Shown in pieces: positions 29,117 to 40,876 of a stretch of 64,000 bases of DNA. The stretch spans positions 1 to 64,000 of the forward strand of contig JAABTT010000009.1 in the NCBI GenBank assembly GCA_011389765.1. The letters run 5' to 3'. Every line of letters starts with the position of its first letter. Within the stretch, counting starts at the first letter, position 1. The translations under genes and the position numbers were made by a program. Below the pieces are notes generated by a model, which saw nothing but the letters and a program-made list of their open reading frames with translations, made no database searches and was not told the origin of the DNA. Origin of the DNA: Desulfohalobiaceae bacterium S24. GTDB taxonomy: Bacteria > Desulfobacterota > Desulfovibrionia > Desulfovibrionales > Desulfothermaceae.

Positions 29117-30625
29117 TCATACACGATTTGTCCCGTTCTGCATCGGAAGCAGGACCGTAAAGGTGCTTCCCTGTTCCGGAGCGGAATCCACCTGAATCAT
29201 CCCCCCCAAAGACTCAACGAGATTTTTGACGATGGGCAGCCCCAGACCGGTGCCGGTAATGTATCGGGTCTTGGAATTTTTTTCCCGGAAGAATTGTTCA
29301 AAAATTTTGTCCAGGTGGCGCTCTTCAATGCCGAAGCCGTTGTCCATGACCCGGACCCGGAGATTCACGCCGCTGATATCCATGCTGATCCGGATTTTGC
29401 CGCCGTCCTGGGTGTACTGGATGGCATTGGTGATCAGGTTGCCGAAAATACTTTCCAGGGCGGTGGGATCGGCCTCAAGCGGCGGGTAGTCGCCTTCTCC
29501 GATATCGAGCTGCAAATCCTGATTTTTGCTGCGGGCCTTGGTCTCCAAAAAATCACAGATATTTTGCAAAACCTTGTCCAGGGAGACTTCCCTGATGTCC
29601 TGTCCGGTGGATCCGGATTCAATCCGGGACAAATCGAGCAGATCCCCGATCAGGGAAATGAGTCCCTGGGTTTTTTCCTTGGCCCGGGACAGGAGCTCTT
29701 CATCACTATGGGGCAGCTGTCCGACCATGTCGCCCAGGGCCAGGGCCAGCTGTTCGTGGATGGTGGACAAGGGCGAGCGGAGTTCATGCGAGACTTTGGC
29801 CACGAATTCAGATTTGAGTTCGTCGAGCTTTTTCATGGCCGTGATGTCCACGAGATTGACCACAGCCCCCAAACACTGTTTTTTTTCTCCCAGAACCGGA
29901 CGTCCCCGGGCCATGAGATGCCTCTCCCGGCCGACATCGAAAGTATAGGTAGGGATGTCTTCAAAGTCGACATGCCGGCCCTTGGAAATGTCCAGAATCA
30001 AATCGCGTAAGCCCTCATCGGCAACATAGGCCGTGATGTGCTCTCCGGACTCAGTATCGGCGGGGAGCATGAGGTGGTTGATAAAGGCTTGATTCAAAAG
30101 GACCGCTTCTCCCTGGCTATTGGTCACCAGCACACCGTTGGGCAGCGAGTCCACGATGGTGTGCAGGCGGCTTTTTTCCGTATCCAAGTCCTTGAGATTG
30201 CGCAGCCGTTCTTGTTCCAAGGCCTCGGTTTCCCGGGTCAGAGAGATGGTATCCCTGGCCCGGTTGACCACCAGGCGGAGCTGGTCCGGTTCAAAAGGCT
30301 TGGGGATGAAATCATAGGCCCCTTTTTTCATGGCCTCGATGGCGGTTTCCACCGTGGCGAATCCCGTGATGATGATCACCAGGATATGGGGGTAGGATTC
30401 CTGGATGAGCTTTAAGACATCCATGCCGTCGATGCCGGGCATTTTCAGGTCCAAAAGCACGATGGACATTGCTTCCCGGGACAGGATATCCAGACCCTCC
30501 TGTCCGTTGGCGGCTGTTTGGGCAGGGTATCCGGCCCTGGTCAGGATGCGGCGCGACCCCTCCCGGATTTCTTCTTCATCATCGATGATCAGGACATTGA
30601 ATTCAGCATTCGTCTTGGTGCTCAT
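29117..30625 (-). CDS. REC-PAS-histidine kinase
   Basis: N-terminal VLIIDDEEEIREGSRR receiver, SHELRSPLSTIHEQL H-box, GTGLGLPIVKNLVESLGG. Confidence 0.92.
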   Translation of the reverse strand: MSTKTNAEFNVLIIDDEEEIREGSRRILTRAGYPAQTAANGQEGLDILSREAMSIVLLDLKMPGIDGMDVLKLIQESYPHILVIIITGFATVETAIEAMKKGAYDFIPKPFEPDQLRLVVNRARDTISLTRETEALEQERLRNLKDLDTEKSRLHTIVDSLPNGVLVTNSQGEAVLLNQAFINHLMLPADTESGEHITAYVADEGLRDLILDISKGRHVDFEDIPTYTFDVGRERHLMARGRPVLGEKKQCLGAVVNLVDITAMKKLDELKSEFVAKVSHELRSPLSTIHEQLALALGDMVGQLPHSDEELLSRAKEKTQGLISLIGDLLDLSRIESGSTGQDIREVSLDKVLQNICDFLETKARSKNQDLQLDIGEGDYPPLEADPTALESIFGNLITNAIQYTQDGGKIRISMDISGVNLRVRVMDNGFGIEERHLDKIFEQFFREKNSKTRYITGTGLGLPIVKNLVESLGGMIQVDSAPEQGSTFTVLLPMQNGTNRV

Positions 30626-32111
30626 TCTCGGCTCCTTGGCTTGGCGCATGCATCACCGGAAGCTCAACGACAAAAGTCGCTCCCTGACCCTCTTGACTAT
30701 TGGCGGAAATAGCTCCTCCGTGATTTTCAACTATATTAAAGACCACACTCAGTCCCAGCCCTGTGCCTTTGCCTTGATCCTTGGTCGTGAAAAAGGGTTC
30801 GAAAATGTGGGGCAGATATTTCGGGGCAATGCCTGGTCCGCTATCCTGAACAGTGATAATGACCCGGTCCAGATCGTTACTCAGTTCGCTGCCGATGGTC
30901 AGTTCGCCGTGTCCCTCCATGGCTTGAGCGGCATTGAGAAAGAGATTCATAAAGACATGATTCAGTTGCTGGGGATCTCCAATGATTTTGGGCAGATCTG
31001 CAGATAATGATTTCTCGATGCGGATATTTTGAAACAAAGCCTGATTTTCCAAAAGAAAGAGAATTTGTTCAATGATGTAATTCATGTCCTGGGGTTTCAT
31101 GGACTGGTGGCTCTGGCGGGCGAATTCCAGAAGGGCTTTGACGGTGTCCCGGCCGCGTTGAGCATCTTTCAGGATTCGCTGCAGATCTTCCTGGGCGCCT
31201 TGCGGCAGGTCGTATTCTTCCAGGATCAGTTTGGAGTAGAGAATGATGCCCCCCAGGGGATTGTTGAGCTGATGGGCAACCCCGGCGGCCAGGGTCCCGA
31301 GGGAAGCCATTTTCTCTGACTGCAGGAGCTGATGCTGGGTCTTTTCCAGTTTACTCTGGATATGAAAACGCTCCCGCAGGTCATGGAAGAAACCAATGGT
31401 GCCCATTTCCCGGCCGTTTTCGTAAATGATCGCGGCGTAAAGGCTGATGGGGATGTGCTCGCCGTTTTTCCCGACGATTCGGATGCGGTATTTTTTCAGT
31501 TTGCCGACGCCTCCGTACTCCTCGCTTCTGAGTTTGGCCATGATGTCATAGGCAACCGCGTCTTCAGGATAAATGTCGCGGATGTTCAGCCCGGCCAGGG
31601 CCTCCTTGACGCTGTATCCGCTGACTTGCGCGGCAGCGTCGTTGAAGATGATGATTTTTCCTTTTTTATCGGCGACGATGACCCCGTCGCAGGCGCTTTG
31701 CAGCAATTTGTGCAAAAAGGCATTGGATCGCTGCAATTCCAGTTCAAGCCCATCAAGTTCGGGAAATTGGAAATGGAAGATGACCAGCATTTCGATGCTC
31801 TGGTCTTCATTCAAGACAGGATAGGAATACAGACAGGCCAAACTCCCGGTCTCCCCGTTGCCGGCCTGGGTTTCCCGGACAGAAGCGACCCCGGTTTCCA
31901 TGACTTTCGTGGCCGGACATTTGTCGCAGGGCTTTTCCCGATTGTAAAACTGCTGATAACACTGTTTCCCGGTCAGGACTTCATCTTTGATCACGGGATC
32001 GCGACCGATAGCCGTCTTTATGGCATAGCCGGGATCAATGACCAGGATGCGGTTGTCAAAGGCATCCAGGGCCTTGAACAGGAATTTCTGATCCGCATTG
32101 TTCAATTCCAT
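30603..32111 (-). CDS. PAS-domain histidine kinase with Cys-rich N-terminal PAS
   Basis: GKQCYQQFYNREKPCDKCPATKVMETG; AAGVAHQLNNPLGGI H-box; GKGTGLGLSVVFNIV. Confidence 0.9.
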   Translation of the reverse strand: MELNNADQKFLFKALDAFDNRILVIDPGYAIKTAIGRDPVIKDEVLTGKQCYQQFYNREKPCDKCPATKVMETGVASVRETQAGNGETGSLACLYSYPVLNEDQSIEMLVIFHFQFPELDGLELELQRSNAFLHKLLQSACDGVIVADKKGKIIIFNDAAAQVSGYSVKEALAGLNIRDIYPEDAVAYDIMAKLRSEEYGGVGKLKKYRIRIVGKNGEHIPISLYAAIIYENGREMGTIGFFHDLRERFHIQSKLEKTQHQLLQSEKMASLGTLAAGVAHQLNNPLGGIILYSKLILEEYDLPQGAQEDLQRILKDAQRGRDTVKALLEFARQSHQSMKPQDMNYIIEQILFLLENQALFQNIRIEKSLSADLPKIIGDPQQLNHVFMNLFLNAAQAMEGHGELTIGSELSNDLDRVIITVQDSGPGIAPKYLPHIFEPFFTTKDQGKGTGLGLSVVFNIVENHGGAISANSQEGQGATFVVELPVMHAPSQGAENEHQDEC

Positions 32112-32487
32112 GATGGTATTCCTGAGATTTTTGTGTTGGGGAAGCCTTCAATTTTGCTCAAAAAACAAAATTTTTCCGCATTGGATGTTCTGAAGTCCTG
32201 AATGGACTCGAGCGTATGCGTCCGGCACCTTGATAGAGCCTATCCCTGATTTCAGGAAGCTGTCAACACGTGACAACAGTCGACACGATCTCCTTGAACC
32301 CTTGATACAGATAACGGTCGCCTTGAGCTCGGGCAAAGTTGGATCAAGACTCTGTTTTCCCATTAGAAAAAATTTTCGCAACCCAAACCGGATAAATGGT
32401 TGACAGTTCACTTGATTTTATTCAGAATCATATAAAAATTGTAGGGATTGGTGGAGGCGCTGCTCTGATGACAATAAAGGAGGCGTT

Positions 32488-32973
32488 TTGAAGTATCGAA
32501 ATATTTTGCTGTGCACGGATTATTCCAAAGACGCGGAATCAGCCTTTATTCACGCTTTGGATCAGGCAGTGAAATATCAGGCCACATTGCATATCCTGAA
32601 TGTGATCCCTTCAATCAATCCTTGTGGTCATCATCTTTATGAGTCCTTATCAAAAGAGGAGAGCAAAAAGGAATCGGATGATCAGGATGAACGCCACAGA
32701 CTTCAGGAGCTCGGGGCCTTAAGGAAAATATATTATGATCGCTGTAAGAATGTTGTCGATCATTTTTTTGTGGTCAAAGTCGGTTCTCCGGATGTCGAAA
32801 TCATTCGCTATGCCCATGAAACCGATATTGATTTGATTATACTTGGAACGGCCGGGCGTCATGAAAAAAAGCGTTTGACCTATATAAAAACAGCCGCCAA
32901 TGTCTCGAAGTTCGCCAACAGCCAGATCATTACCATCGGGAGTCCGAACGACAGTCAATATTTGGAACAATAA
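32488..32973 (+). CDS. universal stress protein (UspA family)
   Basis: MKYRNILLCTDYSKDAESAFIHALDQAVKYQATLHILNV; DLIILGTAGRHEKK. Confidence 0.85.
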   Translation: MKYRNILLCTDYSKDAESAFIHALDQAVKYQATLHILNVIPSINPCGHHLYESLSKEESKKESDDQDERHRLQELGALRKIYYDRCKNVVDHFFVVKVGSPDVEIIRYAHETDIDLIILGTAGRHEKKRLTYIKTAANVSKFANSQIITIGSPNDSQYLEQ

Positions 32974-33002
32974 GGAGTCCCTTTTTCGAGTGGAGAAGGA
33001 TG

Positions 33003-34070
33003 CCCATGGACCTTTCAAACCGAGACAATCTACAGGATTTGACCTTCAAGAGCATCATCGATGCTCTCCCCTGTTATTTGATGATTCAGGACAGAAATTT
33101 TCATATCTTATTTGCCAACCACCGGTTTTTAAAGGATTTTGGGCCTCATGTCCGCGGCAAGTCCTGCTATTCGGTCTTGAAGGGCGTGCAGCATGAATGC
33201 CCGGAATGCCCGGTACGTGAAACCTTCAATGACAGCGATTTCCACGTTTCAGAAGAGATCATCTATCTTTCCGATGGAACGGTGGAAGAGATGCTGGCCT
33301 ATTCCGCGCCGCTTTTCGATGTGGTGGGAAATGTGATTGCTTCCATCAAGCTCCTGGCCAATATCGGGAGCATCAAAAATATGCACCGGGAATTGGTGGC
33401 CCTGGGCCAGTCGATCGCTTTTCTCTCCCACGATATCAAGAACATCCTCGAGAATCTGCATGGAGGGGTTTATGTAGTTGACGAGGCCCTTCAGGACAAA
33501 AATCAGGAACTCTCGATCCAGGGCTGGGATATCGTCAAGCGAAACATTACAGAAATCACCAGGATCACCCAGAATATCCTTTTCTCAGCCAAGGACCGCA
33601 AGCCCAAGCTCCAGGATGTTTCTCCAGAGGATATTGCCCGGCAAACCGGCCAGTTATTTACGGACAAGGCACAATCTTTAGGGGTGCAGCTTTTCTTGCA
33701 GCTCAATCCCGATGTCCCCAATCTCAAAATGGATCCTGCCGGTATTTCCAGAATGTTGAGCAACTTGGTTTGGAATGCCCTGCAAGCCTGCCAGAAAGAC
33801 ACTCTCAAAGGAAAGCATCAGGTCTTTTTGCGGGAGGACTACTACGACAACGACCATTTCATGTATGAAATTGAAGACAATGCAGGCGGCATGGACACGG
33901 AAACCCATGAAAATATATTCAAGGAATTCTACTCAACCAAAGGCCACAGCGGCACTGGTCTGGGGTTGATGGTCGTCAAGCGGATCGTCGGCAACCATCA
34001 CGGGAAAATTGAAGTCCTTACCAAAAAAGGACGGGGGAGTTTGTTCAGGATTATTTTTCGATTGAACTGA
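33003..34070 (+). CDS. histidine kinase with Cys-rich PAS
   Basis: GKSCYSVLKGVQHECPECPVRET; FLSHDIKNILENLHGG; GHSGTGLGLMVVKRIVGNHHG. Confidence 0.9.
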   Translation, partial: PMDLSNRDNLQDLTFKSIIDALPCYLMIQDRNFHILFANHRFLKDFGPHVRGKSCYSVLKGVQHECPECPVRETFNDSDFHVSEEIIYLSDGTVEEMLAYSAPLFDVVGNVIASIKLLANIGSIKNMHRELVALGQSIAFLSHDIKNILENLHGGVYVVDEALQDKNQELSIQGWDIVKRNITEITRITQNILFSAKDRKPKLQDVSPEDIARQTGQLFTDKAQSLGVQLFLQLNPDVPNLKMDPAGISRMLSNLVWNALQACQKDTLKGKHQVFLREDYYDNDHFMYEIEDNAGGMDTETHENIFKEFYSTKGHSGTGLGLMVVKRIVGNHHGKIEVLTKKGRGSLFRIIFRLN

Positions 34071-34116
34071 GGGGAATGAAGGCCCAAAAACCCGGACCAG
34101 ACCAAGGAGAGGCGCC

Positions 34117-34521
34117 ATGGAAGCGGAAAATTCAACAGTCTTGATCATTGATGATAACCCGGATTACCTCTTTACCATGAAGACTTTTTTGGACCGAAAC
34201 GGGTTTCGGGTTCTCACGGCTGATGATGGCCGGAAAGGTCTGGACCTTGTGCAGCAGGAGCATCCCGACCTGATTCTGCTGGATGTGATGATGGAGGCCC
34301 TGTATTCCGGGTTTGAGGTCTGCAGACGGGTCAGGAACAATCCTTCGTCCAAGGATATTCCCATCATCGGCATCTCCGCCATGAAAGACGAGCTGGGAAT
34401 CCAGTTTGATAGCTCAAGAGATTCTGAATATTTCAGTCCAGACGCATTTTTCGACAAACCGGTGGACAAGACCGCCCTCCTGAAGAGCATCTCGGAACTG
34501 CTGGCCGGGCCTTCTGGCTGA
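34117..34521 (+). CDS. response regulator (REC only)
   Basis: VLIIDDNPDYLFTMKTFL, ILLDVMMEAL, FFDKPVDK. Confidence 0.88.
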   Translation: MEAENSTVLIIDDNPDYLFTMKTFLDRNGFRVLTADDGRKGLDLVQQEHPDLILLDVMMEALYSGFEVCRRVRNNPSSKDIPIIGISAMKDELGIQFDSSRDSEYFSPDAFFDKPVDKTALLKSISELLAGPSG

Positions 34522-34629
34522 TCTTCACCTGGTTCGCCCAAGCACCCGGAAGGTGCTTGCACAGATCAGAGAAATTTTGTAAGCCTATTTCCGAGGATAA
34601 TTGTAGGATAAGACAATGAGAGGGGGACA

Positions 34630-36264
34630 ATGTCGAGACTTTCATGCTTTCGGATGCCCGTATTGACTCTTCTTGGTGGGATTTTCCTGTTTTTGGCCCT
34701 TGGGCCGGCGGGCTCCTCGCCTCAAGCGAGCGCAGGCCCCGGGAGGCCGGATCTTCTCCGGCTGAGCCTGCCGGCCGCCTCCGGTCCACAGGAGATGCCA
34801 AAGGTCTGGTTTCAGCATGACCTGCACACCGCCGCGCCAGCCGGGAAGGACTGCAGCGTCTGTCATCTCAATGATGGCGGCATCGGGGGATTTTCCTCCC
34901 TGCAGGGTCAGGAGGTCGGACCGGGCATGGAATCGTTCCATGAACTCTGTCTGGGCTGCCACGAACAGTTGCGGGAAGAGGGGAGGGCCACGGGGCCGCT
35001 GACAGGTGAGTGCCGCAAATGCCATACCCGTAGGCCAGGGGTCCGCGCCGATCAGCAGCCGCTCTTCTTCGGCCGCTTCCTGCACGCCCGGCATGGGGAA
35101 AAACACCTGGGGGAAGTCCTTGGGAAAGAGACCCCGGCGCATTGCGGGGCCTGCCATCATGAGTACGACGAACAGAGCGACAGGCTCGTATACCGGCAGG
35201 GTGAGGAGGGCTCCTGCCGTTACTGCCATGCGACCCAGTCAACAGAGAAGACCCCCTCCATGCGGGAGGCCGCGCATGAGTCCTGTGTCGCCTGCCATCA
35301 GCGCATACGCGAACAGGTACCCGGACGCGCCGGGGGACCGGTCCGGTGCACAGGCTGCCATGGCCGGGAGCGAGCCTGGCAGGCCGCACAATCCGCTGTC
35401 CCGCCCTATTTTCCCGGCGAACGGCCCGATGTCCTGCTTCTGGGTAACCCGGGGGAGGCGGTATCATCCTTATCCAAACAACCGGAGACACGGACCCGGC
35501 GGATTCCAGCGGTGACTTTCCAGCATCGGCAGCATGAACAAAAGATCAGGACCTGCCGGGCCTGTCACCACGAATCGCTTGAGCCGTGCCGCCAGTGCCA
35601 TGCCGGACAAATTGCCCCTTTTCAGGGCAAACCAGTGCCTCTGGAGCAGGCCATGCATGACCCGGGCAGCGGGAAAAGCTGCATCGGCTGCCATAACCGG
35701 ATGAAGCAGGAGGCGGATTGCGCCGGCTGCCATCATCAGATTGCCTTCACCAGGTTTGCGGATTCCAGGTGCGAGGCCTGTCACAGTTCAGCCAACCGCG
35801 AATTCCCCCGGGAAGGGTTCCGGGATCGGGCCGATTCCAGCGCAATCGGAGCCGCCGAGTCCAAGGCTGACACCGAGCCCCTTGATTTCAGCGACATCCC
35901 CCAGCATGTCAGGATCGACAGCCTGTCCGAAAACTATGAAGCGGTGCACTTTCCCCATGGGAAGATTCTCCGCTCGCTTCAGGAGCGCATCGCCCGGAGC
36001 AGCCTGGCCGGTTCCTTTCACCAGGGGGCGGATACGCTGTGCCGGGGCTGTCATCATACCAACTTTGACCGGCAGCAGATCCAGAATTGCGGTTCCTGCC
36101 ACGGGGACAGCGCCAGGCCGGGCGGCGATGCCCCCGATTTGAAAACAGCCTACCACGACCAGTGTCTGGGCTGTCACCAGAAGATGGGTCTGGAAGGACT
36201 TGAGGCGACCGAATGCGTTCAGTGCCACCGGGAAAAAGGACAATCAGGAGTTGGAAAGCAGTGA
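34630..36264 (+). CDS. hmcA: 16-heme high-molecular-weight cytochrome c HmcA
   Basis: I count 16 CxxCH motifs in 544 aa, signal peptide, followed by hmcB-F order. Confidence 0.95.
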   Translation: MSRLSCFRMPVLTLLGGIFLFLALGPAGSSPQASAGPGRPDLLRLSLPAASGPQEMPKVWFQHDLHTAAPAGKDCSVCHLNDGGIGGFSSLQGQEVGPGMESFHELCLGCHEQLREEGRATGPLTGECRKCHTRRPGVRADQQPLFFGRFLHARHGEKHLGEVLGKETPAHCGACHHEYDEQSDRLVYRQGEEGSCRYCHATQSTEKTPSMREAAHESCVACHQRIREQVPGRAGGPVRCTGCHGRERAWQAAQSAVPPYFPGERPDVLLLGNPGEAVSSLSKQPETRTRRIPAVTFQHRQHEQKIRTCRACHHESLEPCRQCHAGQIAPFQGKPVPLEQAMHDPGSGKSCIGCHNRMKQEADCAGCHHQIAFTRFADSRCEACHSSANREFPREGFRDRADSSAIGAAESKADTEPLDFSDIPQHVRIDSLSENYEAVHFPHGKILRSLQERIARSSLAGSFHQGADTLCRGCHHTNFDRQQIQNCGSCHGDSARPGGDAPDLKTAYHDQCLGCHQKMGLEGLEATECVQCHREKGQSGVGKQ

Positions 36265-36278
36265 GCAGGGGTTCAAGC

Positions 36279-37376
36279 ATGAGCATTTCACGACGCAATT
36301 TTTTGAGCTGGATGGGGGCGGGGGGAGCCTGCGCCCTGAGCGCGACGCGCTCCGGGGCGTCCCCGGTCCAGGAGTTTCCAGGGTATGCCGAAAGCTATGC
36401 GGTGCTGCACGATAGCACCAAATGTATCGGCTGCCGCAGCTGTGAGCAGGCCTGCAACCAGGTCAATGCCCTTCCAAAGCCGGAGAAGCCCTTCGACGAT
36501 CTCTCCGTCCTTGCCGAGAAGCGGCGGACCAGCGCCGGGGCCTACACCGTGGTGAACAGATTTTTCGATGCATCCGGGCAGACGGTGCGCTACGTAAAAA
36601 CGCAGTGCAACCATTGCCTCGAACCCGCCTGCGTTTCCGCCTGCTTTGTCAAAGCCCTGCAAAAAGATCCAAGCGGGGCCGTCCGCTATGACGCCTCCCT
36701 CTGCGTGGGCTGCCGCTACTGCATGATCGCCTGTCCTTTTGAAATACCGGCCTATGAATACGACGAACCCCTGACCCCCAGGGTGATGAAGTGCACCCTC
36801 TGCCGGCCTCGTATCATTGAGGGAAAACTGCCGGGATGCGTGCAGGGCTGTCCCACCCGGGCTCTCAGCTTCGGCAAGCGGCAGGAGCTGATCGCCAAGG
36901 CCAGGCAGCGCATTTGGGAGCACCCCGATCACTACCAGGACCATATCTACGGGGAACAGGAAATGGGGGGAACGAACTGGCTGTATCTTTCGGCGGTCCC
37001 CTTTTCCCGCATCGGGATGCGTGAGGATCTCGGGACCACCTCCGCCCCGGAACTGACCTCGGGGGCTTTGGCTGCGGTTCCTATGGTTGCCGGTCTCTGG
37101 CCGGTCCTGCTCGCCGGCCTTTACGCCATATCCAGACGAAAGGATGCCCTTGCCAGGAGCGAGCAAAAAAATGCAGTGGCCGAGACCGTGAACAGGGCTC
37201 AGGAAGAGACCGAGGCCAAACTCGCCGCCCTCAGGGAGAAAATGACCCGGGAAAAGGAGGCGGCCATCAGCTATGAAGTGAAAAAAGCCCTGGACGAGGC
37301 CGCGAAACAGGCTGAGGCGGGCGAAGAAGCAGAGCCGGACGGTTCCGGAACAAAATCGTCCAAGGAGGACACCTAA
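36279..37376 (+). CDS. hmcB: HmcB, Tat-exported 4x[4Fe-4S] ferredoxin-like subunit
   Basis: [16 protein letters not shown] Tat signal; [38 protein letters not shown]; start at ATG 36279. Confidence 0.93.
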   Translation: MSISRRNFLSWMGAGGACALSATRSGASPVQEFPGYAESYAVLHDSTKCIGCRSCEQACNQVNALPKPEKPFDDLSVLAEKRRTSAGAYTVVNRFFDASGQTVRYVKTQCNHCLEPACVSACFVKALQKDPSGAVRYDASLCVGCRYCMIACPFEIPAYEYDEPLTPRVMKCTLCRPRIIEGKLPGCVQGCPTRALSFGKRQELIAKARQRIWEHPDHYQDHIYGEQEMGGTNWLYLSAVPFSRIGMREDLGTTSAPELTSGALAAVPMVAGLWPVLLAGLYAISRRKDALARSEQKNAVAETVNRAQEETEAKLAALREKMTREKEAAISYEVKKALDEAAKQAEAGEEAEPDGSGTKSSKEDT

Positions 37377-38540
37377 ATGGCAGGAGGACATTTTAGCAGG
37401 GGGACATTCCAATGGCGGCCTTTTCATGTGATCGTCGGACTGATTTTCCTGGCCGGCCTGATCGTCACGGTGCTCCGGTTTACAGGCGGTCTGGGAACCG
37501 TGACCAATCTCGACGACAACAATCCCTGGGGACTGTGGATCGGGTTTGATCTGCTCTGCGGAGTGGCCCTGGCTGCCGGGGGCTACGTCACCTCCGCGGC
37601 CTGCTATATCTTCGGACTGAAGCGCTATCACACCGCGGTGAGACCGGCCATATTGACCGCGTTTCTGGGGTACGCCCTGGTGGTTTTGGCTCTGCACTAC
37701 GATGTCGGCCGTTTCTGGCGCCTGCCCTATCCCATTTTTGTCTCCCAGGGGACCACCTCGGTCCTCTTTGAGGTCGGCCTGTGCGTGTTTTTGTACCTCA
37801 CGGTTCTGTTTCTCGAGTTCAGTCCGGCGGCCCTGGAGTGGCTGGGCTGGAAAAAGGTGCGCGCCCTGGTGGTCAAATTGACGCTGGTCCTGACCATTTT
37901 CGGAGTGATCCTCTCCACTTTGCACCAGTCCTCCCTGGGGGCCCTGTATCTCATCGCCCCGTCCAAGCTTCATCCCCTCTGGTATTCAGGGTACCTGCCG
38001 GTGTATTTCTTTGTTTCCAGCATCTTCGCGGGGATGTCCATGGTCATCTTCGAGTCCAGCCTGTCCCATCGGTTTTTGCATCGGAAAATGGATGAACGTC
38101 ATATCCGGGAAAGTCACGATGTGGCCTTCGGATTCGGGAAGGCCGCTTCCTTCCTGATGATCAGCTATCTGGGCATCAAGCTCGTGGGCCTGGCCATGGA
38201 CAACACCTGGCAGTATCTGGCCAGCTCCTGGGGGGGATGGTTCCTGCTGGAGCTCATCGGTTTTGTGGCCCTGCCCGCCTTTCTGTTCGCCGTGGCCGTC
38301 CGGGACAGGAATCTGAAACTGCTGCGCTTCAGCGCCGTCCTCTCGGTCCTGGGCCTGATCCTCAACCGCTTCAATATCTCGCTCATTGCCTTCAACTGGC
38401 ATCTGCCGGCTGCCGAGCGATATTTTCCGAGCTGGATGGAAATCGTGCTGTCCATCTTCATCGTCACCTTAGGGGTGGCGGCCTATCGCTTTGCCTGCAT
38501 CCGGATGCCCATCCTGTATGATCATCCGGATTATTCCTGA
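37377..38540 (+). CDS. hmcC: HmcC, NrfD-type integral membrane subunit
   Basis: Polytopic NrfD/DsrP-type protein, NPWGLWIGFDLLCGVALAAGGY. Confidence 0.93.
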   Translation: MAGGHFSRGTFQWRPFHVIVGLIFLAGLIVTVLRFTGGLGTVTNLDDNNPWGLWIGFDLLCGVALAAGGYVTSAACYIFGLKRYHTAVRPAILTAFLGYALVVLALHYDVGRFWRLPYPIFVSQGTTSVLFEVGLCVFLYLTVLFLEFSPAALEWLGWKKVRALVVKLTLVLTIFGVILSTLHQSSLGALYLIAPSKLHPLWYSGYLPVYFFVSSIFAGMSMVIFESSLSHRFLHRKMDERHIRESHDVAFGFGKAASFLMISYLGIKLVGLAMDNTWQYLASSWGGWFLLELIGFVALPAFLFAVAVRDRNLKLLRFSAVLSVLGLILNRFNISLIAFNWHLPAAERYFPSWMEIVLSIFIVTLGVAAYRFACIRMPILYDHPDYS

Positions 38541-38577
38541 TCGTTGTCTGTTGTAACGTCTGTGAAGGGGGACAACA

Positions 38578-38721
38578 ATGCAGACCATGTTCCATACGCT
38601 CCATGCATTCATGCTGCACACCAAGAGCATCACCTATCTTCTCGTGGGGGGCTTGCTGATCGGCTTCCTGCTGTTCTGGTTCTTTCTCACGGGGAGAGAC
38701 GATGAGGATCCTCAAGCATAA
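38578..38721 (+). CDS. hmcD: HmcD, 47-aa single-TM subunit (missing from the ORF track because of length)
   Basis: My translation: MQTMFHTLHAFMLHTKSITYLLVGGLLIGFLLFWFFLTGRDDEDPQA*; correct position in the hmc operon. Confidence 0.85.
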   Translation: MQTMFHTLHAFMLHTKSITYLLVGGLLIGFLLFWFFLTGRDDEDPQA

Positions 38722-38733
38722 GGGAGTGAATCC

Positions 38734-39411
38734 ATGTACGTATTTCTCACCGGCTTCATGTTCTGGTTGTCCCTGACGGTGTTTTGCCTCGGGGTCATCG
38801 TCCGAACATTTCTGTATTGGAAAGGGCTCAGCTGGAGCCTGGACCGGGTGGCCTACAGGGCCTATCCCCTGGCGGGTTTCCAGGGGGCCCTGAACTCCGT
38901 CTGGAAGTGGCTCCTGCCCTTTGGCACCCAGGGCTGGCGTAAACAGCCCCTGATGACCGTCTTCTTCTTCGGATTCCATATCGGAGCCATCGCCGTGCCC
39001 CTCTTCCTGCTGGCCCACAATCTTATCCTTCAGGAAAAACTGGGCTTCAGCCTGGCGACCCTCGATCAGAGCGCAGCGGACGTCCTCACCTGGATCGTGC
39101 TCATCTGCGCGCTGTTTTTGGTCCTTCGGCGCATCGCCCTGCCCGAGGTGCGCATCCTGACCACCTGGTACGACTACCTGATCCTGGCCCTCGCCGTGGC
39201 TCCCTTTCTGACCGGCCTGCTGGCCAGATACGAACTGGGCGGCTCATCTTTCTGGCTGCCGGCCCATATTCTGAGCGGGGAGATTCTGCTCATGGCCATT
39301 CCCTTCACCAAATTGTCCCACGCCTTTCTGTTTTTCGCCTCCAGGGCCCAGTTGGGCATGGATTACGGGATCAAGCGGGGCGGTCTGAAAGGGACCAAGA
39401 TGGCCTGGTGA
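38734..39411 (+). CDS. hmcE: HmcE, NarI-like cytochrome b-type membrane subunit
   Basis: Polytopic, HmcE position, GSSFWLPAHILSGEILLMAIPFTKLSHAFLFF. Confidence 0.9.
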   Translation: MYVFLTGFMFWLSLTVFCLGVIVRTFLYWKGLSWSLDRVAYRAYPLAGFQGALNSVWKWLLPFGTQGWRKQPLMTVFFFGFHIGAIAVPLFLLAHNLILQEKLGFSLATLDQSAADVLTWIVLICALFLVLRRIALPEVRILTTWYDYLILALAVAPFLTGLLARYELGGSSFWLPAHILSGEILLMAIPFTKLSHAFLFFASRAQLGMDYGIKRGGLKGTKMAW

Positions 39412-39470
39412 GAAGGGCCGGCCATTGCCGGGACACCCACAACCGTTTTTGAAGCGAGGAGAAAAGACCC

Positions 39471-40868
39471 ATGCCCGAAGGCCAATTGTGCAATAAACAA
39501 CCGATTCAGAGCGAAGCGGAACTCAATGCCCTGTTGAGCGATACCGGGGGGAAAAAGTACTATGACGAGATGAAGGCCCTCGAGGTGGACAGCGACAAGC
39601 TCTGGAAAACCATTCAGAATACCTGCAGATCGAGGATCAGGACCTGGCTGGAGATTTGCGCCCATTGCGGGATGTGCGCAGAAAGCTGTTTTCTGTACCT
39701 GGTGGACAACAAGGACCCCAGACAGGTCCCGGCCTACAAGATTCAATCCACGCTGGGGACCATCATCAAGAAAAAGGGGAGGGTCGACAATCAATTCATG
39801 CATATGGCCATGGAAACCGCCTGGGCCAAATGCACCTGCTGCAATCGCTGCGGTATGTACTGTCCCCATGGCATCGATATGGGCATCATGTTCAGTTATC
39901 TGCGGGGGCTGTTGTATCAGCAGGGATTCGTTCCCTGGGAGTTGAAGATCGGGGCGGGCATGCATCGCGTCTACAAGGCCCAGATGGATGTCACCGATGA
40001 AGACTTCGTGGAGACCTTCGAATGGATTTTAGAAGAATACGAGGATGACTATCCCGATCTGAAGGTCCCCGTGGATCAGCAGGGGGCGGATATTCTCTAT
40101 ACGGTCAATGCCCGGGAGGTCAAACACTATCCTGAAGACCTGGCCGAGGCCGCCATCCTGTTCCATCTCGCCGGAGAGAACTGGACCATCGCCAGTTCCG
40201 GCTGGGAACAGACCAGCCTGGCCATGTTCGCCGGAGACTGGGAAGCCTGCCGGATGCAGGTGGAGCACGTCTATGCCGCCATGCACAGGCTGCAGCCCAA
40301 GACCATGGTCGGAACGGAATGCGGGCATGCCCATCGGGCCACCGTGGTCGAAGGACCCTACTGGGCGGGGTACAAGGACGGGCAACCCCCGGTGGAATGC
40401 CTGCATTATGTGGAGTGGCTGGCCGGAGCGCTTCGGGATGGCAAATTGACAATCGATCCGGCCAAACGGATCCGGGAAAAGGTCACCCTCCAGGATTCCT
40501 GCAATTATGTCCGAAACCACGGCCTGAAAAACGCCACCCGGGAAATCATGAGCCACATTGTGGAGCCCGGTTTTTTCATCGAGATGGATCCGAAAAAGGA
40601 GCATAACTTCTGCTGCGGTGGCGGTGGGGGGTTCAACGGTATCGGACTGTATCGGGCCCGGCGCAACCAGGCCCTCAAGAAAAAGCGGGATCAGATTTCC
40701 GACACCGGGGCCGGCCTGGTGGTCGCCCCCTGTCATAACTGCTGGGATGCGATCAGGGACTTGGAAGAGGAGTATTCCCTGGGGATCAAATGGACGTTTC
40801 TCAAGCCCCTGATCATCGACATGCTTCTCGTGCCCGATGAAGTTTTACAAGAGAAACCACGGCAGTGA
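39471..40868 (+). CDS. hmcF: HmcF, Fe-S protein with HdrD/CCG-type domain
   Basis: [42 protein letters not shown]. Confidence 0.93.
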   Translation: MPEGQLCNKQPIQSEAELNALLSDTGGKKYYDEMKALEVDSDKLWKTIQNTCRSRIRTWLEICAHCGMCAESCFLYLVDNKDPRQVPAYKIQSTLGTIIKKKGRVDNQFMHMAMETAWAKCTCCNRCGMYCPHGIDMGIMFSYLRGLLYQQGFVPWELKIGAGMHRVYKAQMDVTDEDFVETFEWILEEYEDDYPDLKVPVDQQGADILYTVNAREVKHYPEDLAEAAILFHLAGENWTIASSGWEQTSLAMFAGDWEACRMQVEHVYAAMHRLQPKTMVGTECGHAHRATVVEGPYWAGYKDGQPPVECLHYVEWLAGALRDGKLTIDPAKRIREKVTLQDSCNYVRNHGLKNATREIMSHIVEPGFFIEMDPKKEHNFCCGGGGGFNGIGLYRARRNQALKKKRDQISDTGAGLVVAPCHNCWDAIRDLEEEYSLGIKWTFLKPLIIDMLLVPDEVLQEKPRQ

Positions 40869-40876
40869 GGTGTTTC

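Noticed and set aside
34547-34567. Hairpin CAAGCACC-CGGA-AGGTGCTTG upstream of hmcA considered as a terminator
   Set aside because: The stem is good but no T-tract follows; it could be a weak terminator or leader structure and is not supported enough to annotate.
36288-37973. 561-aa minus-strand ORF opposite hmcB/hmcC
   Set aside because: Shadow ORF; HmcB Fe-S motifs on the plus strand are decisive.
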